A DNA stretch of 32,109 bases from Pyrenochaeta sp. MPI-SDFR-AT-0127. Its lineage: Eukaryota; Ascomycota; Dothideomycetes; Pleosporales; Cucurbitariaceae. The notes below the pieces were generated by a model. That model was given only the letters and a program-made list of their open reading frames with translations. It ran no database searches and was not told where the DNA came from. Each line of letters starts with the position of its first letter. Position 1 is the stretch's first letter. Both the position numbers and the translations under genes were made by a program. The stretch spans positions 1 through 32,109 of the forward strand of contig JAGTJM010000135.1 in the NCBI GenBank assembly GCA_020747015.1, in the 5' to 3' direction. This document shows positions 1 through 11,146 of this stretch, in pieces.

Positions 1-3000
1 GTGTATTAAAACTGTCACCAAGTGTGCTAAAGATGCGCGCACCTGCCGCAAACGTCTGGCCTAATTTACTACCCACGGGAAGCTGGTTGAATTGCATGGG
101 GCTGCCCATCATACCTGCGCCACCAAACCACATATCGGGCGTAACGCCAGTAGTCTCTGAAATGCCATCAGCGACGGCGGCGGAAGCTTTGAAGCCGATG
201 CTCGTCCCGTTGGTTCCCTCGTAGGCATGTTCATTACTGTTTACGCCGCGGGCGAATAAATCAAGTGTATACCGTAGTCTCGTCTGCGCGCTTTCCATTC
301 CCTTTTCAAGGGCCTGGAGTTGCCAGTCTGATTCTCGCCATTCGTTCTGGCGCACGTCTAGGGTCAAAGCTTGAATTTGCTTCTCATGCATAGCCTGTAG
401 CGAGGCGAGGTATTCGGCGTCCCCTTTCTCAAAGGCTTGAAGGAGATTCGAGCCTGTTTCACGAACCATGCTAACAATATCTAAGGCCTTTTGGAAGAGG
501 GGTCTGAATCGATAATAGCGTGCGGGGCTCTGTAGCGAAGCCAAGTCGCCGAAATGACTTGAGGACGGAACGTAAAGATCAGATACAAGGTGGCGCAGTT
601 GGTCTTTCTTTGCTGCGAGATCATCGTATATAGCAAGAAGCCGCGGGTTTAGAGATGCTGGTGATGAACCAAAATCTTTCACTGTCATCACAGAATTGGT
701 TGATAACCCTATATCTTCCGAGTCTACCGTGTCCGGAGGAGAACCGAGCACATGATCTAAACAGTCAAACGTAACCTGAGCCAACCGATAGTTATCAGAG
801 CCGCCCTTGGATATCGTAGACGTTGCTTTATCGAGAAGCGTTTCTAGATATAGGAGAGTGATTGCTCGCTTCCGAACGGTCTCCGGGTCTTGTGCAATGT
901 GAGAACAATAAGACCGCGTAATATATCCTGAATCAGCCTTGATATCTTTCTCAGCATTCTCACCAGGTTTGCAGTATGCCCATTGGTTGTTTCGAAGCAG
1001 TGGATTGTACTCCAACTGGCACCACTGCAGGGCCAGGTCCGAAGAACCTCGTGCCCGAAGTGCCATGGCGAGTGTCAGCCCAACGCTGTATTTCTGAGCA
1101 GGCATGTATGGTGCTCCAGGGCTATGATAAATAAAGAATGGATAAGACGTAAGCGAAGCGGGATATACTGATGTGCTTGAGGCAACTGAGACTTCAGGAA
1201 CAATAGTTGCAAGGTCGTCAGGCATGTTGTAGCGGAATCCAGTTGCTCCCACCGAGTCGAAGTCTGCTTTTGGGAAACCAGGTTGATGCAAAGAGCCCGC
1301 AACTGCGAATACCAATGAGTCGCCGTTGCGCTTGATAAATTTCAGTTGCGGACTGCCTTCGGAGTCAACGCCAATTCCGGCTTCAGAGCGTGCTGGGGGG
1401 TCAAAACGCCCTTGACGAATGCGACTCCAGTTTAGGTAGACAGAAGGATTTGCCTTCCATTGTAAAAGCGTTGGTAATCCTTCTGGAGAATCCCAAGTGG
1501 AGGTTGAATCCAAATTCGATTTAGACCCGACATCTGAGTCACGAGCAATGCCTTCTTCCTGAAAGTTGGAGCCATCAGAGATCCAAAACCAGTACTCGTC
1601 GATACATGGTGCAATGCTTCTGGGAACTAAGCCTGTGGACGTATTGTCGCTATCTATTGCTTTAAGAGGCCAGTCTGCTGGGAATGATGTTGCTGGCGGA
1701 GGACCGGCAGCTGCTATGCGAATGAATTGTGTTCCAAGATTAATTGCTGCTCTGACCCAAAGCGGGATCTCCGTTACACTTTTCAGAACAGGGTCAGCCT
1801 CATCGGTCGAGGGTGTCAGGACTGTGGCTGCCGAATGACTGCTACTAGGATTGCTCGAAAAAGCTCGGTCCTGTTGCTTTATTGATCCCATAACTAAACT
1901 AGGTCTTCCACTAAACTGAGGTGCAGCCACCAACTCGAAGCCATCATTGCTGTAGGAAGAAACATCTTTGAGTACCGCTGCCTGCTCATCCTGGATGGCG
2001 AGAAATGATCCACTAGACGGTAGCTTGGCATCTGGATCCCACCATTTAATAGCTGAGGGAGAAGGAACAGTTTTTGCGTCCCGCTTCAATTCACCCTCCA
2101 AGAGCTGGAAGTATTCATGTTTTCTTGCGCGTTTCATGTCTTGAAAGTGGATCCAGTTCTCCGAGTAGAGGGTCCGTCGCTTCCATGACTGCCAGCACGG
2201 AAAGGATGCATATATGGAGTTCCACTGGTTGGTGAAATTGGAAGAGGGAGAGACCTGGGATTCCAGACCGAGATTCGCCCTTTCTACCAACATCTGGGCA
2301 GCCTCCATCGCATCTTGAATTCTAGTAGTCATCTCATTGATATGGCAGTCAACATCGATTAGCAGAAGATTTGACAGATGGGAACTGCTACGGGCAAAAT
2401 CATAGCTTTGAAATGCTTGCAGCGATATCTTGTCCCCGCTGCATAAATAAGCTACAAGTGAAGCACGTGCTCGCTCCCGTAACCCATTGTTCAAAGCTGT
2501 AAGGTCTTTGAGGCCAGCCGGAATAGCGGGGTCAGTCGCCGTGTCCAAAAATGCATCCGAGACGAATTTCACAAGAGAGTAGTTCCCTAAGCCTATCTGT
2601 GGGGCCGCGGAGAGCGTGCCCGTGCTGGCAGCCCAGAGCGCTGGGCTGGCCCGCTCGACTTTGCGAGCGTAAATGGACTTTTGGATGCATTGAATCCACT
2701 GCCCTGCTCTCCAAACCCTGTAAGACCAGCGCTCATCAGAGAGATCCGCGGAAGTCAGAGTGATAGACTGCTCTATACCCGTATCAAGCACGGTTAAGTA
2801 ATTGAGAGCGATCGGCGCGGCACTAACATCGATGCCGAGATGAAGAAGTAGTTGGGATGCAGACTGTGCATTCTGAATTTTTGCATCGTAGAAGAGGGTC
2901 CATAGCTGCTTTCGACAATTAGACAGTTTCAGACAAGAGCGCAAAGTTGTATATTGGAATAGTCGCTCGAACCAATCGAACAATGCTGCTTGGCGTTGAG

Positions 3001-3317
3001 GAGATGGATTTGCTCGACTGTCTAAAGCGTTGGAAGGTGCATCGAAAGGATCATAAACTGGAAGGAGATTAAAGTTGAAATCTGCAACGTGAGATGAATA
3101 CGTGGAGTTTTTGTTGTCTCGATAGTAGCTCGTTCCGGCAAACTGCGAGGCATTGGCGAGTAGGAATTGGAGTTCGGATAATCCATTGTACTGCTTTTCA
3201 GGCTGGGTGGATAACTGAAAATGAAGTGAAAGTACCATGGCTTTGAATGCACGTTGATATGTTCGACGAATGTCGCGAATCGTGCTGAAATACTGGTCCT
3301 GTAGGAAGCTGTGTGCG

Positions 3318-3343
3318 GGTGTACCTGTGGCCACAGGTACACC
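3318..3343. repeat. 26-bp perfect palindrome inside the TcA-like frame
   Basis: A perfect inverted repeat with no spacer, centred between 3330 and 3331 (half-site GGTGTACCTGTGG). It encodes Gly-Val-Pro-Val-Ala-Thr-Gly-Thr-Pro in the minus-strand gene. No function is visible; it could extrude as a hairpin or be chance plus codon constraint. Confidence 0.9.
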
Positions 3344-6300
3344 GTCAGCAAGACTCGCGCTCTTGGATTGTGCAAAGAGCATTGACTTGGGCACGGTCAC
3401 AAAATCAGCACCTGTGCCCGAAGTTCGATATTGAAGCTGGAAGCCGGTGTAACGTGGTCGGACATCATCACCTGCATAACCTGTGTTTTCAAACTCAGGA
3501 CTGGCTTGTTTGAAACGTATTTCGATCTCGTAAGATCCCTTCTGAAGAAGGAGGGGCCTTGAGTAATGGGTTGGAACACCACTACGAGGCTTCTTTTCGT
3601 GGTGTAGGATAGACCACGTTCTAGATCCTCGTTTAAGATCAACTGTCCAGTAGGATTGGCAGTCTCGATGACATGGTTGTTCTCTTGTGAAGTCTGAGTC
3701 TGATCCCGACGTGCCCGCCTTGAACTCGTACTCCCCGGTCTCATCAAATATCATGAATCCCTTCCAGCGGACCTCGAACCCGTTGGTTCCACCGATCAGT
3801 AAGCCATCGTAGTCACGGATTGCAATACCATTGCGCACCGTGACGTACCTGTTATCTAGAAGCCGAGGGCTAAGCTGTAGAGGCGGAAGAATGGTTGGAA
3901 CAGGCACATTCCACTCGTTTCTTGCACTGTTTCCGAATGAAGACAAACTCGAAGATATTGTTCGCCAAACTAGTTCCTGTTTTCCCTCGGGGTCAAGATA
4001 GTATTCTTCATTAAGACCAGTCCCGAGGAGGCCAAGCAAGGCAGCAAATGCACTCCCAGAGAGCTTTGGCTCCCATAAGAACTCACCCGTGGAGGATGGG
4101 GCTCCCTGGGATTGTAGATTCTCCCATCCTTTAGCCGTGTCTTTGGGGTAGTTCTCGTCTGCAAGAATATGATCGAGAATTGTCCATGCCTGATCCACGT
4201 CCGTTGATGAAGCATCTCTGCGGAAAGTCGTGTATACTGCATGCTGTGCCAGATGTCCTGCTACAACCTTAGTGCGTTTATAGAACTTGGCAAACTGCCT
4301 TTGGAAGAATTTCCAACGTTCTTGGTCAGTTTCGCTAGAACTGAGAAAATTGACCGCGAGATTGAAATCCTCAAAGATGGGAGCGAAAGGTGCCAACATA
4401 GCGCGAGGTGCAAAGTACAAGTTTTGGATTGCCTGTTGCTCTTCGGCACGCAAAGTACGACTCTCCCTGAGCATATTCAAAACCTCCTCATCTTTGAGCG
4501 GAAGTTGGAAGGAGAGATGCTGAGAAGCAAACTCGAACGGAGCGATCCACATAGACGCATCCGTCACAGTAAGGTCAGCATAAAATCGACGCTTCTCCTT
4601 GTTTATAGTTTGAGTACCAGTCTCTAAGATTGTTGGGAAAAAGTGCTCGGCAATAATGCGTATGGCATCGACATTTGTGTAGCCAAAATCTACGATTGAT
4701 GTTAGGATAAAAGGCCATGTCCAGAGTTCTTCCTCATATTCTTCAAAATCAACATTAAGCAAGCTCTCCCTAAGCTCCCAAAGATCATATGTACTGCCCT
4801 GTGGAAACTGAAGTGGTTCTTGCGGGGCTTGAAGAGCATTCTGAAAACAGAATATATTGTCGGCCGGGAGTTCCGGTAAGGCAGTGAAGAGGAAGGCCAA
4901 GCCACCAACTGTGAAGCTCGACTCGTAGACATGTGAAACGACCTCAAGAAATCGGATTGTATTGGTTGGCGAGTCGTACCAATTATCAGAGGAATTTGCC
5001 GTGCTGAGGAAACCAGCGAGATGTGATAGGAGGTCGAGATTTTCGCTTAGGATTGAGCTGAATCCATCGCCTCGAATTCTACAAATCTCACTGGATACGA
5101 GCCACTTTTCTAGATATTCAACAAATTCGGCCGAATTTCGTTTCGATGCTCCAATTGGTTGCGTTGAGTACAAAGAGAGTAGAAAGTCGAGTGGTATCTG
5201 CATGTAATCTATCATCATGAGGAGAGAGGCGAGCTGACGAATGAAGTCACTGTTGACTGTCCCATCTGCTTCTGCGAACAGCTTAAGCGTGTTGCAGATC
5301 TTGGCCATGGTCGAAAAGTTGATTCTGGATTGAAAGCTCTCTCGAAGCGACCGCCAAAGGCGTATGAAAATGATAGCTTTGCGTAGGCTAGTAATGTCTT
5401 CCGAACCATCGAACACAATTCGTATCATGCGCAAACAGCGGGGTTCAGAACTGGGGAATTTCTTTGAAGGTAGAGAACTTGATAGCACCAAAAATTGAGA
5501 GTCGGCAAATTCAACGAACTCGGGATACGTGAGCCCAGTTCTCGAGAGAAACTCGCTCAATCTCAAGACCGTTTTAGTCCAATTTTCACCCCCTGCATCT
5601 GGCTCATCACGAGTAGGGCCTGAGAGAGGGGGGATGGGACCCAAGGGTGGATGAATATTTCCTTGACCATCATGCTTGATCTCCGGAGAACTAACATCGT
5701 CACTGCTCGGCACCCATAATGCAGGTGCTAACACAGGTGTCCAATCTGGTGCATCCGAAGTGTGCTCAGAGATACAAGAATATGACTTCCCCAAATATGC
5801 GACAAGACTACCCACAAGATAATGCGTATTGACTTGCCACTCCGTTTTGTCTTTGGGCGTTGGCCTGCGCCATAATGCGGCAACTCTCCCGCCTGGCCAC
5901 CATTCTGGTTCTGATGTATGGGATTGACGGGCTTGGAATAATTCATTCTTATATATAACCATGGCTCCAATGCTATACGCATGTTGTAATGGGTCCCACT
6001 CACGTGCTTCCGTTTCCGACTGGTTTTCCGCAGTGGTTAGTTGGGATGTAGGTATAGTTTGTGGCTGAGTCAGTTGAGATAGAGATGTGGATTTTGGCTC
6101 AGGTGGTTGGAATGGAATTGTAGAATTTGGTTCAGTTACGGCTGGTGTGATTTTGAAACCGAAAAGTAGACGCAGGTGGTCAGGTTCGAGTTTGTTTCCA
6201 TTATAAAGTTTCTGGTACTCCTCGTGCGAAATGCCAATGTACTCAAGAGCAACGTTGAAGTGGCATGGTAGCCGCCATCTGCTAGCGTCAAAATTACGAG

Positions 6301-8013
6301 GCTTCGTCTGTTGCGTAGTGGTCATTGGAAAATCGGTAGTTTCACGCCGGAATGTGCGCAGGACTTCTATTCGTGTAGTTCCAAGCTGTCGAAGATACGA
6401 TCGATTTACGTCAAGATACTGGGAATACGGGAGGGTGGGTGCGTCAAAGCTCTTGCGTAGGTTCTCATATGCAATAGTACTTTTCACTAAAGCTGCAGGG
6501 GACGAATTCTCCGGTATCGCTGCAAGCCTTGGGAAGTCGATGATGGCCATTGTACTGTCGGTGTTGTATATCTGTCCAGTAGGAATACTTGGATGGCTTG
6601 CAAGTGCTTCCAGGTGCTCATTGACAATATCAATTCGTGGAATCAGTGCGTTATTGTTCGATGTGTTAGCCAATAGCATGTCCAATGCACCTCTTCTTGC
6701 TCCCAAAATGGTCATAAGATCATTTGAGCCTATTGGTAACTGAATAAGCTCATGCAGGTACTGTATCGGGCCAAATGGGGATAGGTGTTCTTGCGGAATG
6801 AAGTTGATGAGGTGCCCATCAGGATTAATGGGACAGAAGCTCTCAGCCTGGACTGCATTATTGACCTTTGTGCTGAGACCAGTGATCACTTGCGTACATC
6901 TGTAGATCTGGGACGTATGGCCAAAAGCTATGGTGCCACGGAGGGCATTTTGCAGATCAGAGAGCGATGCACTGGCAACCACTTCTATGTCAAGGACACC
7001 TCGAGCATAGAGTGATTCCATCAGAGAGAATTGGATCTCATCTTTGCCAATCTGCGTCATTTTGTACAAATTGCAAATTACTTCGACCATTCGAGTGAGG
7101 CTTTGCCGTTCACGCTCATGGTCAGATTTTGGGAAGATTGATGAAATGGCTTGAGCAATGAGACTTGGGTCCAGCTTATCTGCAAACGTAAACTTGGCGG
7201 CATCTTTTTCTGTGGCCTTGCAGAACGCAGTGATGAAGAGTGACAGAAGATCTGTTGTGGGCAACTGGAAGTTGGACACGACATTGATATGTGATAGTGT
7301 GGTTGATAGGTATTCCGACGTAACGAAAAAGAACCGTTGAAGATGGATGATCCAAGCTTGGACTCGTTGCTTGACATCGCCAATTTTTAAAAACACGGGA
7401 ATCAGATGGGGATATGGTTGAGGAACTAGAATATTGCCAGAACTGGGTTTCTCCACACCGAAAAATTGTTTCCACATGGAATCTGTCACAGCGGCAAAAT
7501 CATCGACATTCTTCAAACCCAGACCCTGGGGCTTGTCTTGAATCAACGTTTTGATTAGTTCTTGGGAGCCTCTGGACATAAACCAAAGGACCAATGCCAA
7601 ATATCCTCGAGCGTGATTTACTATAACCCCGTTGTTCGCTTCCCAGAATAGAGGCAATATTTGTGTCTGCGTGCCTGAGAAGGAGAGCCAGCTAGTGATA
7701 ATGTCACTAACAGCGGGTATCCCAACTGGAACAGGTACAGAGATCTCAAGTAGGCGAAGAGAAGGATTTACGCCACCGAGTGAAACAATTCGACGTGCAC
7801 ACTGGAAAACATTGATAGATTTGGTTGGCTCCACTGAAAGGAACTTCTCGGAATCCGCAATTACTCCGGCCTCGATAGCGGCCTGGATTTGAGCCACCAA
7901 TCTTGTTTCCGTGGTTATGAGGGCGGCTTCATAGCGCTGATCGATGGAAATACCAAGACTGAAGGGCGTACTGAGGGCGTAAAAAAAGGCTGCTGGGACG
8001 GCAAATTTGAGGT

Positions 8014-8021
8014 CTGTCCCT
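8014..8021. repeat. hAT target site duplication, left copy
   Basis: CTGTCCCT, identical to 11139-11146 and directly abutting the left inverted repeat at 8022. Confidence 0.95.
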
Positions 8022-8040
8022 CAGAGTTGCTAACAATCAA
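8022..8040 (+). repeat. hAT terminal inverted repeat, left
   Basis: CAGAGTTGCTAACAATCAA, 19 bp, a perfect inverted match to 11120-11138. The match stops at the next base. Confidence 0.95.
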
Positions 8041-8180
8041 TCAATCAAATATCTGAGTTGAAACTTGATTTGATTGGTGTTTCAGAGCTCTAATACTTGA
8101 TTGATATGATCAATCAGTCGTTGAGTAGATATTTGATTGAGCACTTGATTGGATATTTGCAGATTGATTGGTAAGCTAAA
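8041..8180. repeat. hAT subterminal repeats, left (TTGATT/AATCAA arrays)
   Basis: Many copies of TTGATTGAT/ATCAATCA-like motifs in both orientations, mostly in AT-rich sequence between the inverted repeat and the transposase stop codon. In hAT elements such subterminal clusters are transposase-binding sites; that role is inferred here. Confidence 0.7.
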
Positions 8181-8197
8181 CATATCCCTAAAAATTA

Positions 8198-10939
8198 CTA
8201 TTGCGGCTCTTCCCATATATCAATGTCATACAATTCGTCAATATAATCGTCAGGGAGCTGCTCTGTAACCTTCTCTGAGGGTGGTTTAAAACCAGCGCGC
8301 TCCCAAGCCCGGATACATTGCAATGCCGCGAGTAGTTGAGAGCCGATCTTGCGTCGTTTAGGCTCTAGTAGATCACCTACCTCGCTGAAAAGACGCTCAC
8401 ATTCGCAGCTAGAGGCAGGTATTGCCATCACATCTATTGCTAAGCGCGATAGATTGGGGTAATTTTGCCTCATTTCCATCCAGTACTGGACAGGATTGCC
8501 GTTGTTTATGAACTGTTCGCGCGTCCACTTTGGCTCAAGGTGCCTCCACCGCTGAAACTCGTCGATATCGTCGTTGTCGTCGCTGAGTTCACCGTTCAGC
8601 AGCGCATCGATAGCATCGTCGATGGCGTTTGGGCTCGAGTTTCGCGCCTTTGAGCGCGGAGATGGCGTGCGGATAGGCCTATAAGCCGCCCAGAGTCGCT
8701 GGAAAGAGGCATTGTTTGCAACAAGCCAGGTAGGTTTATCGCGCCAGCTATAATCGCAGTAGCGCTTGTAGTATGGATGGAGGACTACAGCGGCGTAGTA
8801 GTATGGCGAGTCATCCAATTTCTGGTAGTAGTTGCGAGCTTTACTCCAAGCTGCGCGCATGTTAATAGCAAGGTGATCCTCTGGAGCACCTGGAGCGTTA
8901 TAGTCAACCGCCCCGTACGGCTTGACCTCGCGCTCAAGCTCCCCAAGCAAGTACTCGAAACACGGTATTACCTCATAGATTGCACCAAAACGGTACGCTT
9001 TGCCGCGACCTTCGAGCCTCTTAGTTGCTGCTCGGAGCGGCCGCAGCACGCGGATATAGTCGTTCACAACCTGCCAGTCGGCAGCTGAGAGCCCATCCGA
9101 CCTCATCCAACTCGGCGCCTCTGGGAGCTTGTTGCCGCGCAGTCTGGCGGTCTCGTCAGCGGTTTTGACGCGGTCGATATGGTAGTTGAGGTACGCGTTA
9201 AAGGCGGGTTGGAGCGAAGCTGCACGCTCAAAGGCGCTGCAGAACGAGTTCCAGCGGGTGACGACTGCCTTTACCGGCTCAAATATTTTCTGCGTGTCGG
9301 TGGGCACCTCTTGGTTGGCGATTGCTTGAAAATTGGCGAACAGCTCGTGCTGTTGAGGCGTTTTGATATAGGATATAACGTCTAGCAGCACGCCAAGAGG
9401 ACCCTCTTTGCGCCAATCTGCCATGAATAGCGCCTCATCAGCGTGCTCTGCTGCGTTGTTGTCATAAGCGTCGGCGTCTTTGCTAAACAAAATAGCCTGG
9501 CCGACAAGGTTAAGCATGTGAGGAGCGCAGCGGATTCGATTGTGTGAGGCCACAAAGCCGTACAACCCTGCTAACTTGTCTACTGCCGTGTCGTTGGCGT
9601 ACGCGTTATCAAGCACAAAGACGCCAAGTTTGTGTGCGTCTACTGCAAAGTTCTGCAGCGTTGTCGCCACCACCTCTGCTATCCGCTCGCCAGTATGGGC
9701 GCCAGTCAACTGCGGTAGCGCAATAGGTAGGTCCTTAACCGCACCAGAGGCGTCAGCATAGTGAGCGACTACCCCAAAGAACCCACGTTTGCCGCCTTTG
9801 GTTGTCCATCCGTCAAAGCTTATATGGATCTTGCTAACAGCTTGCGACAGCTCGGCAACAACCTGCGGCAACAGGCAGTGATAGAGCCTCATCGCGAAGC
9901 GCGACACGCTCTGGTGGTTCGCCCACAACGCACGCTCTGCCTCTGGGTTTATGCGGCGAACTAAGGATCGGAAGGCAGGCGTTTCGAGCTCGCGGAGCGG
10001 GTGGTTGTTGTCAACGATCCACAGCATAAACTCCATCCTAAGACCTTGTACGTCAAAGTTTCCAAGAGCATTAGCTGCATCTTGGCCAATCTGTACGCCA
10101 GCTTTGGCGGCTTCGTATACAGTCCTTTGTCCGCCTTTTAATACTGATTGCACCTTACCGCGCTGCGAGATACGGTGACCGGGCTTGTTCATCCTTAGGT
10201 GGGTGATGACAGAGCTCGTCGACAGTGTTACCTCGAGGCAGCCGCGACCTTGAGTATCGAGAATCTTACGCTGATGGCAGTACCGGCAGATCCAAAAGGT
10301 CCTATCTATTTCAGCGAGCAACGCTACGCGGTAGCCGTGCTCAAAAACCCAGCTTTTCTTGCCCTTGAGTGTGCGCGGAGGCTTACAAAACCGCGGCAAA
10401 CGAGCCCAATCGATCCCGTCAAAGGTATCCATAAAGCGCTGGTCGAGCAGCTCCTCGTCGCTATCCTCTCGATCTGCAGTAGCCACCGTGGCGGCTCTCG
10501 AACCATCCTCCGCAGGCGCAACAACTGCTAGCTCTGGCATACTATCGCGCAACAGCGACTCAAACGGGCGCTCGTCAGTGGCCTGGGACGCGGCAGCAAC
10601 CAGCACTCTGCGCGGCGAGGAGCGCGAAATCGGCGGCTCTATACCCTCGGGCGGCCCCATAGGTGGTTGAGCCTGCGATTCAAGCAACTCGAGTGGCTGG
10701 CTGGCTGTACCGCTGCCGCGCAGTACTCGAACGCGTTTTGCTGGTCTCTCAACGCCTCCAGCTGCGCGTTTAGCACCTCTGGGGCTGGATTTTGGTGGCA
10801 TAATAGGCAGAAACAACACAAGAAATGGCCTTGAGGTATGGAGCTGACGGCGAGCAGAGCGCACGGTAAGAATAGACGATCTGGGGTGGCTGGCTAGCAG
10901 CTTACTAACAGCATTGCAACACCAGAAAACTATCACCAT
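8198..10939 (-). CDS. hAT-family transposase, intact, 913 codons
   Basis: Cuts and pastes the surrounding element in the nucleus. Domains in order: a basic Ser/Pro-rich N-terminus; a BED-type zinc finger at about residues 188-255 (Cys218, Cys221, His247, His255); an RNase H-like core with the first Asp in FDGWTT (Asp376) and the second in VLDNAYAND (Asp444); TRWNSF near residue 563; a probable third catalytic acid in KRLEG (Glu643); and the C-terminal hATC dimerisation region with PASSCECERLFSEVGDLL (about 841-858). Length and motif order fit a full-length hAT enzyme. The first ATG is at 10939, but residues 1-46 are hydrophobic and atypical. Met47 at 10801, followed by PPKSSPRGAKR, is a plausible real start (867 aa). 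Glu643 is assigned by position only. The intact frame suggests recent activity. Confidence 0.95.
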   Translation of the reverse strand: MVIVFWCCNAVSKLLASHPRSSILTVRSARRQLHTSRPFLVLFLPIMPPKSSPRGAKRAAGGVERPAKRVRVLRGSGTASQPLELLESQAQPPMGPPEGIEPPISRSSPRRVLVAAASQATDERPFESLLRDSMPELAVVAPAEDGSRAATVATADREDSDEELLDQRFMDTFDGIDWARLPRFCKPPRTLKGKKSWVFEHGYRVALLAEIDRTFWICRYCHQRKILDTQGRGCLEVTLSTSSVITHLRMNKPGHRISQRGKVQSVLKGGQRTVYEAAKAGVQIGQDAANALGNFDVQGLRMEFMLWIVDNNHPLRELETPAFRSLVRRINPEAERALWANHQSVSRFAMRLYHCLLPQVVAELSQAVSKIHISFDGWTTKGGKRGFFGVVAHYADASGAVKDLPIALPQLTGAHTGERIAEVVATTLQNFAVDAHKLGVFVLDNAYANDTAVDKLAGLYGFVASHNRIRCAPHMLNLVGQAILFSKDADAYDNNAAEHADEALFMADWRKEGPLGVLLDVISYIKTPQQHELFANFQAIANQEVPTDTQKIFEPVKAVVTRWNSFCSAFERAASLQPAFNAYLNYHIDRVKTADETARLRGNKLPEAPSWMRSDGLSAADWQVVNDYIRVLRPLRAATKRLEGRGKAYRFGAIYEVIPCFEYLLGELEREVKPYGAVDYNAPGAPEDHLAINMRAAWSKARNYYQKLDDSPYYYAAVVLHPYYKRYCDYSWRDKPTWLVANNASFQRLWAAYRPIRTPSPRSKARNSSPNAIDDAIDALLNGELSDDNDDIDEFQRWRHLEPKWTREQFINNGNPVQYWMEMRQNYPNLSRLAIDVMAIPASSCECERLFSEVGDLLEPKRRKIGSQLLAALQCIRAWERAGFKPPSEKVTEQLPDDYIDELYDIDIWEEPQ

Positions 10940-10977
10940 ATCAATCTATCGGCGTGCTCGAAAACGTTACAAATAAA

Positions 10978-11119
10978 AACTCAATCGATCAATCAATCTC
11001 CAATCAATCAATCAAATACTTCATTCAATACTTGATTTGCAGCTAAAATTTGGCTGTGGATACTTGATTTGATTGAAACTGAATCAAGTGGAAACGGGAA
11101 TCTATATTTGCAAACTTAT
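10978..11119. repeat. hAT subterminal repeats, right (TTGATT/AATCAA arrays)
   Basis: The same AATCAATCAATC and TTGATTTGATTG motifs as the left end, clustered between the transposase start and the right inverted repeat. This stretch must also hold the transposase promoter; I see no clear TATA box. Confidence 0.7.
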
Positions 11120-11138
11120 TTGATTGTTAGCAACTCTG
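11120..11138 (-). repeat. hAT terminal inverted repeat, right
   Basis: Reverse complement of the left repeat, 19 of 19 bases. The host gene frame is read through it and stops at TAA just inside (11118-11116). Confidence 0.95.
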
Positions 11139-11146
11139 CTGTCCCT
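11139..11146. repeat. hAT target site duplication, right copy
   Basis: CTGTCCCT, identical to 8014-8021 and directly after the right inverted repeat. The original target lay within a Gly-Thr codon pair of the TcA-like gene. Confidence 0.95.

Larger units (their letters stand above)
1..8021 (-). pseudogene. TcA-like (ABC/Tc toxin subunit A) gene, distal part, cut off by hAT insertion and by window edge
   Basis: A single minus-strand frame (codons whose lowest coordinate is 2 mod 3) is open in every stretch I checked from 8021 to base 1, and it leaves the window without a stop. Family signatures appear in the order of bacterial TcA proteins. First comes a VRP1-like segment at about 6720-6340, with GPIQYLHELI, then RIDIVNEHLE, then LPYSQYLDVNRSYL and LGTTRIEVLRTFRR. 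Next is YSENWIHFQD followed by an EYFQLLEGELK helix at about 2170-2080, the usual motif before the receptor-binding/neuraminidase-like region. Last is the FEKGDAEYLASLQAMHEKQI segment at about 450-390, which leads into the pore-forming helical region. In bacteria TcA pentamers form the membrane-inserting translocation channel. The TcB-binding C-terminus would lie beyond the left edge. With the N-terminal fragment this makes about 3,020 codons in the window, longer than a typical TcA of about 2,500. No promoter or start remains in front of this part. The family call is from motif memory, not a search. Confidence 0.85.
8022..11138 (-). mobile_element. Complete hAT-superfamily DNA transposon, 3,117 bp
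   Basis: The element is bounded by 19-bp perfect terminal inverted repeats that start CAGAGTTGCTAAC. It is flanked by an identical 8-bp duplication, CTGTCCCT, at 8014-8021 and 11139-11146; 8 bp is the hallmark length for hAT. It holds one intact transposase gene on the minus strand, and subterminal arrays of TTGATTGATT-type motifs lie at both ends. No RIP-type stops or frameshifts are present, so the copy looks young and may be autonomous. It lies inside the TcA-like gene, in the same transcriptional direction. Confidence 0.95.

Noticed and set aside
6231..6743. 170-codon plus-strand frame (and a 128-codon one at 4241-4627)
   Set aside because: Both are antisense to the open TcA-like frame, with no domain-like composition; they are shadows of its codon usage.
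8030..8180. Short regular ATCAATCA repeats that might suggest a CRISPR or satellite array
   Set aside because: They are irregular, in both orientations, lack spacers of constant size, and match hAT subterminal motifs at the other end.
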